From assembly GCA_913057725.1 (NCBI GenBank), contig CAJXOS010000003.1:43405-107404 (forward strand): DNA of 64,000 nt. Reading direction: 5' to 3'. Below are positions 25,358-34,768 of this stretch, piece after piece (positions within the stretch are counted from its first letter, which is position 1; every line of letters starts with the position of its first letter). The notes under the pieces are model-generated. The model ran no database searches. It had not been told where the DNA came from and worked only from the letters and a program-made list of their open reading frames with translations. A program made the position numbers and the translations under genes. Source of the stretch: an uncultured Lewinella sp. Lineage in GTDB: Bacteria > Bacteroidota > Bacteroidia > Chitinophagales > Saprospiraceae.

Positions 25358-25412
25358 AAAAAATAGCCCTTGGGAAGCCAACTTTTCACATATTGCTGAT
25401 TCCCCAAGGGCC
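25358..25412 (-). terminator. Intrinsic terminator of the MuiA-like gene
   Basis: On the minus strand, GCCCTTGGGGAA pairs with TTCCCAAGGGC (one bulge), followed by TATTTTTTG. It lies about 50 bp after the stop codon. Confidence 0.8.
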
Positions 25413-25458
25413 AAATTTTCCTAAAAACTAAATTAGCTGTTTTTGTTCAGGCGAATAC

Positions 25459-27054
25459 TTATTCCAAGTATACATTCATATTTTTCGGATGCTTCACTTT
25501 GTAGCGGAAGCTTACCTCTTTCTGGTCACCGTAATCCATCAGGAGTTCCCAGCGTAATTTGCCGGTGGTAGGATCAAAGCTGGCTTTTTTAGCCTCGTCC
25601 AACTCTACTTCAATCTCGTCGGTAGTAGATACGGGAATTTGATCTTCGATAATCAACGGCACATCGTTGCGACGGCTCTTCTGTACGGTGATCGTCCAGC
25701 CGATGCGCTGCTCGGTCTTACCGCCCAGGAATTTGCGGCTGCGGTAATTGTCCTGGCGATTCCGTTCAATGCTTAGCCCTTCATCTCTACCCAGGCTGAA
25801 TACTAGGGTGTCTGCTGCAGTACCAGTCGACAACTGAGATTTGCCAACATAAGCACCATCAAAGAAGAGGTTCATTGGACCAGGCAATAGGCTGTATTTG
25901 CGCCAGTCGGTTACGCGAGCAGTCAAATAGACATGACAGTCGTATTTCGGGGCAGCATAGTACTGGTAGTCCGCAGGCAACTCATAGTCGTCTACCAATA
26001 CGCGGTACTGCTGACCATTGCTAGGTATATCTTGATTGAGGCGTACGCGGAACTCTGTATTCGTCAAGTTGACGGCTACGTCGGCACCTGCAAAAGAGGC
26101 ATCTGCTTCAACTTCCTCACGAGAGATCACTACATTGGATGTTTGCATCAAGTCATCATAGCCGCTTGGAGCGTAGGCTTGTGCACGAGCAAATGGCTGG
26201 TTAGGATTGAGATACCAAGTATTTACCACTGGCGCGTTTTGTTGCTGACGTGGATTACCAGTAGAAAGCGTCAGTTGAATATTATTCCAATCTTCTCCTG
26301 TGCTCTGAGTAACGAGGGCTCCATAAGACAGATCTACATCCTCGGTTAGGTCGCTCACGCGCAAGTCGTAGGTAGCGGCCCAATTGGCGCCGTTAATCAG
26401 GTACATCAACTGAAACTCTGCATCAACTGCGCGCTCCGCCTGGTATTGGACAACCACTTCGGCCACGCTCTTCTGGCGCGTCTTACGCATTTCATTAAGC
26501 TGCTGGTCAAGTTGACTTAGCTTTTCACGATCGTCGCGTAGTCCATTAGAGATGTCCAGGCGTTTGGTACGGATCTCCTGTAGGCGTTGGCGGACATATT
26601 GCGTCATCTTAAGCAGGGCATCTACATCAACACCGGTCTGGGTGCCACCGATAGACTTGTTGGCCATGAGTACTTTCTCTTCTTCGGCCAGTACCCCAAG
26701 GGTTATTTCTTCTTTGGCAATATAGTCGGCAATGGTGGCTCGTTCGGCTACCATGGCTTCATATTCGGGGGAGTCAGTTGGAGGGGCGAGGAAATTGTTT
26801 CTTGGATTGACGGTTAGGATCGTAAACTCTCCGGTGGCGCCGAGACGAACACTACTCTGATCGAGTTGTGGGCTCAGTCCGGTGATTACGATAGTACCTC
26901 GTCCGGCAGGGAGGCGTGCCGTTCCAGTTCGGGTTACTAGCGCGGATTGCAGGTAAACAGTGGCTTCGCGAATTGTCGTCTCAACCTCTACCTGAGCAGT
27001 TGCATGGAAATAGGAAAACAGGCTTAGGATTAGCAGGAAAACCGATTTGTTCAT
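25459..27054 (-). CDS. Secreted MuiA-like protein (DUF4140/DUF4139)
   Basis: 531 residues from the ATG at 27052-27054, which gives a clean signal peptide (MNKSVFLLILSLFSYFHATAQ); a longer upstream start would bury it. The N-terminal DUF4140 part (VETTIREATVYLQSALVTRTG) is followed by a coiled-coil-prone stretch (~130-220) and the DUF4139 part (GANWAATYDLRV ... STGEDWNNIQLTLSTGNP; KYDCHVYLTARVTDW). The family is named after mucoidy inhibitor A; the biochemical role is not known. It ends in a good terminator and lies 105 bp downstream of a small beta-barrel gene on the same strand. Confidence 0.87.
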   Translation of the reverse strand: MNKSVFLLILSLFSYFHATAQVEVETTIREATVYLQSALVTRTGTARLPAGRGTIVITGLSPQLDQSSVRLGATGEFTILTVNPRNNFLAPPTDSPEYEAMVAERATIADYIAKEEITLGVLAEEEKVLMANKSIGGTQTGVDVDALLKMTQYVRQRLQEIRTKRLDISNGLRDDREKLSQLDQQLNEMRKTRQKSVAEVVVQYQAERAVDAEFQLMYLINGANWAATYDLRVSDLTEDVDLSYGALVTQSTGEDWNNIQLTLSTGNPRQQQNAPVVNTWYLNPNQPFARAQAYAPSGYDDLMQTSNVVISREEVEADASFAGADVAVNLTNTEFRVRLNQDIPSNGQQYRVLVDDYELPADYQYYAAPKYDCHVYLTARVTDWRKYSLLPGPMNLFFDGAYVGKSQLSTGTAADTLVFSLGRDEGLSIERNRQDNYRSRKFLGGKTEQRIGWTITVQKSRRNDVPLIIEDQIPVSTTDEIEVELDEAKKASFDPTTGKLRWELLMDYGDQKEVSFRYKVKHPKNMNVYLE

Positions 27055-27159
27055 TTCGTTTGGTGATTTGGTTTTCCTTATGGATGCAAAAGCGGAGCCG
27101 ATTACATAATCAAAATGGAATTTTTTCGACGGGATATTATCCAAGGTGAATTTGATGCA

Positions 27160-27867
27160 TCACTGGAACAGTATTGCACCCGATAAACCATAGAAAAACA
27201 TAGCCCTGTTTAGAGGTACATCCTCCCTGATTCCAAAGGATTGGGTCCTTATGCTGGGGCCAATAGCAAACCCCAACTTTTCTGAGAGCATTTTTTGTAT
27301 GCCGATGCCAAACTCGCCGATCATATTAATATACCGGTACGGGTGTTGACTGGAATTGTCCGTCGTTCGCTCGACTTCTACTCTGCTACCGAAATAGCGT
27401 TTAATCACCATGTTGTTAGAAACGTTGAAGCTAGGATACCAGCCTCCCGTAAGGTACAATTGACTTGAGCCAAGCGGGATGTTATAACCGAATCGGATAG
27501 GGACTTCCAAGTACCTGTTTTGCGATTTCGTTTCGGTAAATTCAGGCAATTGTGAGAATACAACAGTACTTACAAACTCCGTTTTATCTGTCTGATACCC
27601 CCAGTCGACGTAGCGCCCTCCAGCTTGAATGCTTAGACGTTCAGTTAATTTAAGCTCCACTAGCGTACCAATGCTGTAAGCCACTTTGGGTTTTTCAATC
27701 CCCTCCCAAACGGCTACAACAGGCTCCGGTACACTTCCATCATTGATGAAAAAGCGATCAGAATACCCAATGTTGGATTCAATTCGCAGTCTGACTCGAC
27801 TGTCTTGCGAATGCAGGGTTGCTGTAAAGGCTAAGAGGATTACAAGCCCCAGGATTTGCTTAGTCAT
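27160..27867 (-). CDS. Outer-membrane beta-barrel protein (porin-family-like)
   Basis: 235 residues with a Sec signal peptide (residues 1-20, cut before Gln-Asp-Ser). The rest alternates amphipathic strands (VRLRIESNIGYSDRF; LTERLSIQAGGRYVDWGY; LEVPIRFGYNIPLG; LYLTGGWYPSFNVS) typical of PorT-like outer-membrane beta-barrels. No ligand or enzyme motif is visible. It lies between the MuiA-like gene and the TolC gene with gaps of about 110 bp on each side, so it may be separately transcribed. Confidence 0.75.
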   Translation of the reverse strand: MTKQILGLVILLAFTATLHSQDSRVRLRIESNIGYSDRFFINDGSVPEPVVAVWEGIEKPKVAYSIGTLVELKLTERLSIQAGGRYVDWGYQTDKTEFVSTVVFSQLPEFTETKSQNRYLEVPIRFGYNIPLGSSQLYLTGGWYPSFNVSNNMVIKRYFGSRVEVERTTDNSSQHPYRYINMIGEFGIGIQKMLSEKLGFAIGPSIRTQSFGIREDVPLNRAMFFYGLSGAILFQ

Positions 27868-27980
27868 GAGAGTCGCGTTTAGAGAATAACTCTGTTAAGT
27901 TAAGCCTTGCTGCCTAAACCCTCCAATAACTGCATCAAATTTTCGAGCGGTCGTTGTTTAATGCATCTCTAGTTTCTTCG

Positions 27981-29339
27981 CTACTTCACTAGTTCTCCAC
28001 TCAAGCGGAGGAGGTCTGTCTCTGTGTTTTTGAGGTTTAGAATAGCGGTTAAGCGAGATTGAGTAGCATTGATATAACCCAACTGAATACTCCGATAGTC
28101 AAAGGAATTAATTAGGCCACCTCGAAGACGCTCTTCAGCGATGTCCAGGTTACGACGGGCGTTGTCTACTAATTCAGTGGTAATATTTACGAGCTGTTGT
28201 TGGTTTTCGTAAGTCGCGTAGGTGTTTGCTAACTGAATTTTCAGGCTTTGTTCCTGGCTAGCATATTGCAACTGTGATTGGATTTCTTGGAGCTCCGCTG
28301 TCTCTATCCGGCGGCGGTTTGCGCCACCATCCCAAATGTTATAGCTGGCGGTGAGATTGACAAAGCCACGTAGCGTCCTGGAGGCAATTCCGGGTAGGTC
28401 TTGCTCGTTAGCCATGCCACCGAAATTGAACGTTTGACTACCAGTACTTACGTTGATGGTGTAGTTGCCACCGGCAGAAAGACTCACTACTGGAAGCAAG
28501 CTGATTCGCTGCAAGTCAGAGTTGATTTCTGCTAGTTGGATATTTACCTGACTTACCTTCAGGTCTGGATTATTCTGTAGTAGTTTTTCTTCTAACTCCG
28601 CATAGGATAATGCGGTTTCTACTCCCTCCAAATTATCAGTAAGCGTGTAGGACTGCGGGGTAGTGAGCCCCATGCTCAATTGAAGATTGCGAAGTGCATT
28701 CTCGTAGGCATTGAGCTGGACCAAATAGGTGGTAGAGTCATTCAAGTAAGCATCTTGTGCCTGTAGTAAATCGAAAGTGCCTCCTTGTCCAAACTCCTTG
28801 CGGGTTTCCTGGTAGCGAATACGATCGCGCGAAAGCGTCAGTACTTCTTCCAGTACGCCAAGCTGCTCGCGTTGTACCAAGGCGCCATAGTAGGCTTGAG
28901 TAATCGACTGGATGGTGTTCTGAATCTGCGTGCGCAATTGCTCGTTGCTGAGGTCTACCTGCTTGTTCAGTTGATCTTTGGCGTAGTTGACCCGTGAGCC
29001 GTTATACAGGACCCAACTTGCCTGCACGCCTGGCACTACTGCATTGCTGATGATAGAACTCTCCACAACAACGCTGGCGGGGTTGTCCGTATTGGTATAG
29101 GAGTTGTTGGCATTCAGCGTCAGATCAACCTGAGGAGCACGGCCAGTCAACGACCAGTCATTATTGTTTTCGGCAATAGCCACGCCTGCGCGTGAAAGCT
29201 GCACCTGGAAGTTGTTGCTTAATCCCGTTGCGATAGCTTGTTCCAGGCTCAGATTTTCCTGCGCCATAACGGATATGTGCAGCAATGAAAAGAGGGTAAG
29301 GAACAAATATGATTTAGAAAAAACGTCTTTCGAATACAT
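27981..29339 (-). CDS. TolC family outer-membrane efflux protein
   Basis: 452 residues from the ATG at 29337-29339, giving a signal peptide ending VMAQ. The start ENLSLEQAIATGLSNNFQVQLSRAGV, the internal duplication with long helices, and motifs such as YKxxxEEFGQGGTFDLLQAQDAYL are typical of TolC-type channels that connect inner-membrane pumps to the outside. The start overlaps the GtrA gene by 26 bp. Together with the RND pump and adaptor upstream it probably completes a tripartite efflux system, although two unrelated genes lie between. Confidence 0.9.
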   Translation of the reverse strand: MYSKDVFSKSYLFLTLFSLLHISVMAQENLSLEQAIATGLSNNFQVQLSRAGVAIAENNNDWSLTGRAPQVDLTLNANNSYTNTDNPASVVVESSIISNAVVPGVQASWVLYNGSRVNYAKDQLNKQVDLSNEQLRTQIQNTIQSITQAYYGALVQREQLGVLEEVLTLSRDRIRYQETRKEFGQGGTFDLLQAQDAYLNDSTTYLVQLNAYENALRNLQLSMGLTTPQSYTLTDNLEGVETALSYAELEEKLLQNNPDLKVSQVNIQLAEINSDLQRISLLPVVSLSAGGNYTINVSTGSQTFNFGGMANEQDLPGIASRTLRGFVNLTASYNIWDGGANRRRIETAELQEIQSQLQYASQEQSLKIQLANTYATYENQQQLVNITTELVDNARRNLDIAEERLRGGLINSFDYRSIQLGYINATQSRLTAILNLKNTETDLLRLSGELVK

Positions 29340-29730
29340 AACGCTTACAATAAAAGTTGTAGAAAAAAACAATGCCTGTTGTGAGTAGCTTCGTCAGTAA
29401 TTGGTACTCGTGGAAGAACTCAATTTTGTTCAGGGCATATATCAAAGCAGTACTGATGCCTAGGCCACCTAAGGAGACCAGCATACTAAACATGAAGGTG
29501 CTTCTGGTCGATCCCTTTTGCTCAAAAACGAAGAACTTCTGGAAAAAGAAGTTGAAAATGACCGAGACAGAGTACGCCATGATCTGCGCTTTGGCAGGTG
29601 CTACTCCGTTAGCAAAAAGAGGGAAGTAGATAAGGTAGTCGATACCTGTTGCCAGGCCACCGCCTACGGCAAATTTGGCTTTCTTGCCAAACAGCTCCGT
29701 GATTCGATCTCTTGTGCTTTTATCTGCCAT
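29314..29730 (-). CDS. GtrA family membrane protein
   Basis: 138 residues from the ATG at 29728-29730, 13 bp after the nucleotidase stop. GtrA signature: KFAVGGGLATGIDYLIYFPLF, then SVIFNFFFQKFFVF and a C-terminal FFYNFYCKRYVF, with four membrane helices. GtrA proteins are thought to flip undecaprenyl-linked sugars for surface glycosylation (family knowledge). Its 3' end overlaps the TolC start by 26 bp, so the two are co-transcribed. Confidence 0.88.
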   Translation of the reverse strand: MADKSTRDRITELFGKKAKFAVGGGLATGIDYLIYFPLFANGVAPAKAQIMAYSVSVIFNFFFQKFFVFEQKGSTRSTFMFSMLVSLGGLGISTALIYALNKIEFFHEYQLLTKLLTTGIVFFYNFYCKRYVFERRFF

Positions 29731-29743
29731 TTCTATAATTGGC

Positions 29744-30274
29744 TTAGTCTTCCTCTTGAGCAAAGAAGTCACGAACTTCCAACCAGTTGTTTACTCTCGT
29801 AAAACGATCTTCGTCGGTATTGTGAGAGGCCGTAAATAGCAGGCCTTTGCCCTGAAACTTGAGAAGATTGCGTGGGTGGTCATCAATCATGTAGTCAGCG
29901 CGAAGGATGCTTTTATCGCCGCAGAAGACAAAGTTCTTCCAGCTGATAAATGGAAAGTGATCCAGCAACCAATCGTACTTGTCCTCTAATGAGTTGCGGA
30001 ATTCCATAGCGGCGGTGGTGAAGAAGATGTCATACCGTTCGCTCAGTTCTTTGACTACTTCTTGGCTGTTCTCCATGAGGGGGAGGTTGCGAAAGAAGCC
30101 TTTGTCGTAAAGCACATTGCGCACATGGGCCGCACCAGGAATGTCATATATTTTCTTGCCCCAATAGTCGTCGCGTGTTAGCCGTTTGCCAAATTCCTGC
30201 TCATAGAAATCCAGGAACTTAGGCATCACATTGGCTACCACTTCGTCCATATCGAGGGCTATCTTTTTTCGCAT
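29744..30274 (-). CDS. 5'(3')-deoxyribonucleotidase (NT5C type)
   Basis: 176 residues. HAD-fold phosphatase: ALDMDEVVANVM holds the nucleophile Asp8 and the acid/base Asp10, followed by the NT5C pattern (FFRNLPLMENSQEVVKELS, FFTTAAM, DYMIDDHPRN). It dephosphorylates deoxyribonucleoside monophosphates and so controls dNTP pools in the cytosol. It starts 80 bp downstream of the RND pump gene and is followed by GtrA at 13 bp, inserted between the pump and its likely TolC partner. Confidence 0.85.
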   Translation of the reverse strand: MRKKIALDMDEVVANVMPKFLDFYEQEFGKRLTRDDYWGKKIYDIPGAAHVRNVLYDKGFFRNLPLMENSQEVVKELSERYDIFFTTAAMEFRNSLEDKYDWLLDHFPFISWKNFVFCGDKSILRADYMIDDHPRNLLKFQGKGLLFTASHNTDEDRFTRVNNWLEVRDFFAQEED

Positions 30275-30326
30275 GATAAGGTGGAGTTATTAGTTGGTTT
30301 TAAAAAAGCTCATAATAATAGAGGAA

Positions 30327-30344
30327 GCCCCTGCTTGCAGGAGC
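30327..30344 (-). terminator. Short GC-rich hairpin downstream of the RND pump
   Basis: On the minus strand GCTCCTGC and GCAGGGGC form a short stem around a two-base apex (a real loop must open some pairs). A T-rich stretch follows only after about 12 nt, so termination here is uncertain and may be partial. Confidence 0.25.
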
Positions 30345-30354
30345 GTCCTAGGTT

Positions 30355-33300
30355 TTATTCCATTGGCGCCGTTTCCCGGTAGGCAGGTTCTACTTCTCGG
30401 TATTCTGGCTTTTCACCATTCCAGAAATAGTCGCGATAAACCCGGAAGCGGTTAATAGCAATCAACAGAATCGGCAACATCAATAAGATGACTACTGTCG
30501 CAGCCAATAGACCGAAGCTTACGCTGATTGCCATTGGTATCAAGAATTGCGCTTGCAGACTTTTCTCCAGCATTAATGGCGCAAGGCCTGCAAAAGTAGT
30601 GACGGTAGTCAGAACAATTGGTCGGAAACGGCTAAGGCCGGCATTGTACAAAGCCTCCATCTGCGGCTTCCCATCACGCAGCTCATCATTATAAGTGCTG
30701 ACGAATACGAGGGAGTCGTTCACTAGAATACCGATCAGAGCAATGATGCCGAGGAAAGAGAACAGACTGATTGGTGCGCCCACAATAGCGTGTCCCCAAC
30801 CTACACCAATAAAGGCAAACGGAATTAAGAGGAATACCATCAAAGTTTGCCCAACAGAGCGGAAGGTTAAGGCAATGATGAAGAACATCAATGCGAGGCA
30901 GATACTTCCTACCGTCTGGATAGACTTGGCTGATTTTGCCTGCTCCCGGTTTTGTCCTTCATACTGGGCAGAAACGGTTGAATACTTCTGGAGGATGTTA
31001 GGAATAATTTCGCCTTGGAGGTTGGCGGTAACATCACTTACAGAAACGTCGTCGTTGGCAATGTCAGCCTCAATCTTGATTTCACGTTTACCATCAATGT
31101 GGTTAATGGCTATTACTCCACGTTGAATTTCTAAATCCGCAATCTCCTGTAGTGGGAAAGAGCGGCCATCGGCGAAGCGCACGCGCATGTTGGCTAGATC
31201 TTCTACGGAGCTACGGTCTTCATCGTCATACCGGAGCCAGACCTTCACTTCATCTTGGCCGCGCTGTAGGCGTTGTGCTTCCGCACCAAAAAAGCCTTGG
31301 CGTACTTGGCCTACGATATCTTGTACATCTAAGCCCAAATAGCGAGCCTTTTCTTTCAAGTTGATATTCACCTCACGTAGGCCCTCCTGATTGTTGTCTA
31401 CTACATCAGCAAGTTCTGCTAGCTGCGTCATTTCCTCCTTTACTTCGGCCGTAGCTGCGGCGAGCTCTGCGTAATTTTCGCCGACAAGAGAAATAGATAC
31501 CGGCTTACCGAATGCCGATTGCGCACCGTAGCTCAATACCTCGGCAGCATCAATAGGGCCTGCCTCCTGGCGGATGGTATTGATAACATCTCGTAATGAT
31601 AGTTCACCGCGGTTCTCACCATCCAGAAGTGCTACAGAGATGGAGCCCTGGTAAGTGCTAGGCCCTAAGGTGACCTCCACACGTTCGATAGCCTGCATAT
31701 CGTTGTTGAAGTATTCGTTGCTGAGCTTTTCATTAGCGCGCCAGGCAGCTGCTTCAATATGCTGGAGCCAATCCATAGTGATTTCGTCCTGCGTACCGGC
31801 TGGCATCTGCAGCGTGATATTGATATCATCCCGTTCAATGACCGGGAAGAAGGTCGTTTTGATAAGGCCACCCTGAATGCCGCCTACCGTAAGCATTACG
31901 CCGCCTACAAAGGCTGCACTTACTAGCAATTGATTGCGCATAGAGAAGCGCAGTGCCGGAGCGTAAATTTTGTCTCGGAGATAGTTCATGCGGCGATCAA
32001 ACCAAGCTTGGAGCGGATTGGGGGTTCGGTCGGGGCTGAGGGCCTTGGAGTGTGCCACGTGGGTAGGGAGGATAAGCACACCTTCGATGAGTGAAAAGGC
32101 AAGGGAAAATATTACGACGATGGCCATTTCGCTAAAGAAATCTCCTAAGCGGCCATCGATAAATAGGAAGCTACCAAAGGCAATGATGGTAGTGACAATA
32201 GCCGCAAAAACGGCTGGTAGCACCTGCATTGTACCTTCAACAGCAGCTTGAACGGGTTTGGCCCCATCCTCATATTTTTGATAGATATTTTCCCCGATTA
32301 CAATACCATCATCCACCAGGATACCAATCACGATAATCATTCCGAATAGGGATATGACGTTGACGGATACTCCGATGAGGTTGGCACAGATAAACATACC
32401 CGCAAAGGAAATCGGAATGGCCAGTGCCACCCAGAAGGCCAGTCGCCAGTGAAGGAACATCGCGAGAAATGCCAGAACGATCAGGAAGCCAATAATCCCG
32501 TTTTTCGTCAATAGTTCTCGACGTTGTTTGAGGACTACGCTACCATCACGAGAAATGGTTGCTTGTACCTCCGTATTGCTAGCATTGAAGGTTTCGACAT
32601 AGGCCTTCACCGTGTCGGTGATCGAAATCATGTCCTCTTCAAGCGTATTCTGTACGGTTATGACTACGGATGATTGTCCATTTAGGAAGGAACGATTTGG
32701 AGAGTCGGCCCAGCGATCGCGAACACTGGCCACTTGGTGTAGTCGTACAACGCCACCACCAGGTGTATTCTTAACCACGATATCTCTAATGCCATCCGCA
32801 TAGTATTCCTTGCTTCGAGCACGGACTAGAACTTCTTCTTTTTGTCCTTTAATGGTTCCACCAGTAATGTCAACATTGGAGCGTCGTACCGCATTTGAGG
32901 CTTCCTGGAAGGTGAGCCCATATGCACGTAGATCGCGTTCGCGGAAGGCAATTTCGATCTCTTCATCGGGAAAGCCACTTAGTGAAACTTTTGAAAGACC
33001 ATCAATGGCCAGTAGGTCATCCTCAATTTGGCGTGCATAACGCTTAAGCGCTGCTAGACTCACATTGCCGCTTAATGCTACATTGATAGCAAAGCCCAGG
33101 TTTTCTCGCTTGTAGATGACCGCGGGCTCCATTCCTACAGGGAAGGAATTAATCCTATCTACGGCATTCTTTACGTCTTGTAGTACCAGGTCTGTATCAT
33201 ACCCCTTGAGCACTTCTACCGTAATGTTGCCACTGTTTTCACTACTCACAGAGGAATAGCGTTCTACCCCTGTTAAGCCTTTGAGGTTATCTTCAATTTT

Positions 33301-33498
33301 ACTGACGATCCCCTCTTCCACCTCTTCCGGTGAGGCGCCGGGATAGATAGTTTGTATGCTGATGTTCCGGCTAGGTACCTCAGGAAAGAAGGTCGTTTTC
33401 ATGTTCATTGCCCCGAAATAACCGAGGATCAGAAGACCGAACATGAGCAGGTTAGCTGCTACCGGGTATTTGATGAAATATTGAACGATTCCACGCAT
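30355..33498 (-). CDS. RND efflux transporter permease (AcrB/HAE1 type)
   Basis: 1047 residues, the normal length of proton-driven RND pumps. The N-terminus (MRGIVQYFIKYPVAANLLMF, then TFFPEVPSRNISIQTIYPGASPEEVEEGI) and the TM4 region (SVNVISLFGMIIVIGILVDDGIVIGENIYQKYEDG) with proton-relay Asp pair are diagnostic. Two large periplasmic loops and twelve helices fit the fold. It exports drugs or other toxic compounds with the adaptor gene 34 bp upstream. Control is probably by the MarR protein, through the palindrome before the adaptor gene. Substrate not predictable. Confidence 0.95.
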   Translation of the reverse strand: MRGIVQYFIKYPVAANLLMFGLLILGYFGAMNMKTTFFPEVPSRNISIQTIYPGASPEEVEEGIVSKIEDNLKGLTGVERYSSVSSENSGNITVEVLKGYDTDLVLQDVKNAVDRINSFPVGMEPAVIYKRENLGFAINVALSGNVSLAALKRYARQIEDDLLAIDGLSKVSLSGFPDEEIEIAFRERDLRAYGLTFQEASNAVRRSNVDITGGTIKGQKEEVLVRARSKEYYADGIRDIVVKNTPGGGVVRLHQVASVRDRWADSPNRSFLNGQSSVVITVQNTLEEDMISITDTVKAYVETFNASNTEVQATISRDGSVVLKQRRELLTKNGIIGFLIVLAFLAMFLHWRLAFWVALAIPISFAGMFICANLIGVSVNVISLFGMIIVIGILVDDGIVIGENIYQKYEDGAKPVQAAVEGTMQVLPAVFAAIVTTIIAFGSFLFIDGRLGDFFSEMAIVVIFSLAFSLIEGVLILPTHVAHSKALSPDRTPNPLQAWFDRRMNYLRDKIYAPALRFSMRNQLLVSAAFVGGVMLTVGGIQGGLIKTTFFPVIERDDINITLQMPAGTQDEITMDWLQHIEAAAWRANEKLSNEYFNNDMQAIERVEVTLGPSTYQGSISVALLDGENRGELSLRDVINTIRQEAGPIDAAEVLSYGAQSAFGKPVSISLVGENYAELAAATAEVKEEMTQLAELADVVDNNQEGLREVNINLKEKARYLGLDVQDIVGQVRQGFFGAEAQRLQRGQDEVKVWLRYDDEDRSSVEDLANMRVRFADGRSFPLQEIADLEIQRGVIAINHIDGKREIKIEADIANDDVSVSDVTANLQGEIIPNILQKYSTVSAQYEGQNREQAKSAKSIQTVGSICLALMFFIIALTFRSVGQTLMVFLLIPFAFIGVGWGHAIVGAPISLFSFLGIIALIGILVNDSLVFVSTYNDELRDGKPQMEALYNAGLSRFRPIVLTTVTTFAGLAPLMLEKSLQAQFLIPMAISVSFGLLAATVVILLMLPILLIAINRFRVYRDYFWNGEKPEYREVEPAYRETAPME

Positions 33499-33532
33499 GC
33501 TAGTGTCCGTTTAGCTTAAATGAGGTTACCGA

Positions 33533-34711
33533 TTATTGATTCAAGCCCATAGGCTTCGAGGAGGGATCAGACAGACTGCTGGTAGCTCCATCCTTGACTG
33601 GTGCTACTCGCATACCGTCGAATGCACCGGGTAGTGGATTGGCTAATAGTTGCTCTTGGCCCTTTAGCCCAGTGATGATGACGGTTTCAGCTTCCATCTT
33701 GACCACACTTACCGGGCGGAGCTGCAATAAGCTGTCTTGTACCACATAAACCCCTTTTTGATCCACTAGCAGGTCTCTAGAGATTCGCATCGCTGCTTCC
33801 ACTTGTCTCGAGGCTACCTCACCGCGCATATACATGCCTTCCCGCAAGTCTTTACCATTTACACTGATAAACACTTGAACAGTTTGTGAGCCTGGATCAA
33901 TTTGATCGCTGATGCGCTTTACACGACCATTCCAGCTGCCTTCGATATCCTCTGACGATAGGGTTACATTGCTGCCATTTTTCAGGTAATTCAAATCTGA
34001 TAAAGGCACGGTAGCCACTAGTTCATAATTACCATTGGCCATTAGCTCGCCAAGCTTTTGTCCTGTCCGAATAACTGTACCCACCTGAACATCAGCTGAT
34101 GTAAGCACACCACTAAACGGCGCGTTGAGTGTGTACTTATCCAGGCGTTCCTCTTGGCTTTTAATGTTGTAGTACTGCGTATAAAGATTTCGCGTAGCAA
34201 TGAACCGCTTTTCCTGATCTGTCTTTGGAGCAGGAAGTGCTTGAATTGGCTCCTCTACATTAAATGCATTTAGGTAGGCCTCCCAGGCAGGAAAGCTTTC
34301 GGTATAGTCGATCTTAAGATCAGGCATGGCCTGCGCAATAGCATTCAAGAGCGTACTCTTTTGGGCCAGTAGTGCTAAGCGTGCTTCCGAGTCATCCACT
34401 TTTAATAGCGCACTTCCTTTGGGGAAATAGGTTCCAACCTTGAAGGTGCGACCACTGCTTTCTACCATGCCGCCGATCTCGCTATAGATCTCCACCTTGT
34501 CAAAGGCACTTAGTTGGCCTTCCACATCTAGCGTAGTTGCTATAGAAGCGAGCTGCGCTGGCATAGTAGTAGCCTGCTTAATATTGACTATAGACTCTTT
34601 GCGAGGGGCATCCTGTTTTTTTGATGCCAAATAGTTTTGACCACCGATAGCAGCGACGATGACAAGTACTGCTCCGACGATAGATAAGCGCCTTTTCGTA
34701 AGATCGGTCAT
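33533..34711 (-). CDS. RND efflux periplasmic adaptor (membrane fusion protein)
   Basis: 392 residues with an N-terminal membrane anchor (RLSIVGAVLVIVAAIGG, ~8-24) and the MFP order: a first barrel/lipoyl half (EGQLSAFDKVEIYSEIGGMVES), a helical hairpin (~110-195), a second lipoyl half (YTLNAPFSGVLTSADVQVGTVIRTGQKLGEL), and a beta-barrel (PGSQTVQVFISVNGKDLREGMYMRG). It bridges the RND pump and a TolC channel across the periplasm. It is 42 bp downstream of the MarR operator-like palindrome and 35 bp upstream of the pump gene. Confidence 0.93.
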   Translation of the reverse strand: MTDLTKRRLSIVGAVLVIVAAIGGQNYLASKKQDAPRKESIVNIKQATTMPAQLASIATTLDVEGQLSAFDKVEIYSEIGGMVESSGRTFKVGTYFPKGSALLKVDDSEARLALLAQKSTLLNAIAQAMPDLKIDYTESFPAWEAYLNAFNVEEPIQALPAPKTDQEKRFIATRNLYTQYYNIKSQEERLDKYTLNAPFSGVLTSADVQVGTVIRTGQKLGELMANGNYELVATVPLSDLNYLKNGSNVTLSSEDIEGSWNGRVKRISDQIDPGSQTVQVFISVNGKDLREGMYMRGEVASRQVEAAMRISRDLLVDQKGVYVVQDSLLQLRPVSVVKMEAETVIITGLKGQEQLLANPLPGAFDGMRVAPVKDGATSSLSDPSSKPMGLNQ

Positions 34712-34752
34712 GATAGTGGGTTATTTTGCTGGAAGCTTAATGACTGTTTAGC

Positions 34753-34768
34753 AGTTGCAGGTGCAACT
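34753..34768. promoter_or_regulatory. Candidate MarR operator before the efflux adaptor gene
   Basis: AGTTGCAGGTGCAACT: two perfect 6-bp arms around four central bases. Fourteen of 16 positions match the palindrome upstream of the marR gene. It overlaps the marR stop codon and lies 42 bp before the adaptor ATG, fitting repression of the pump by MarR. Confidence 0.6.
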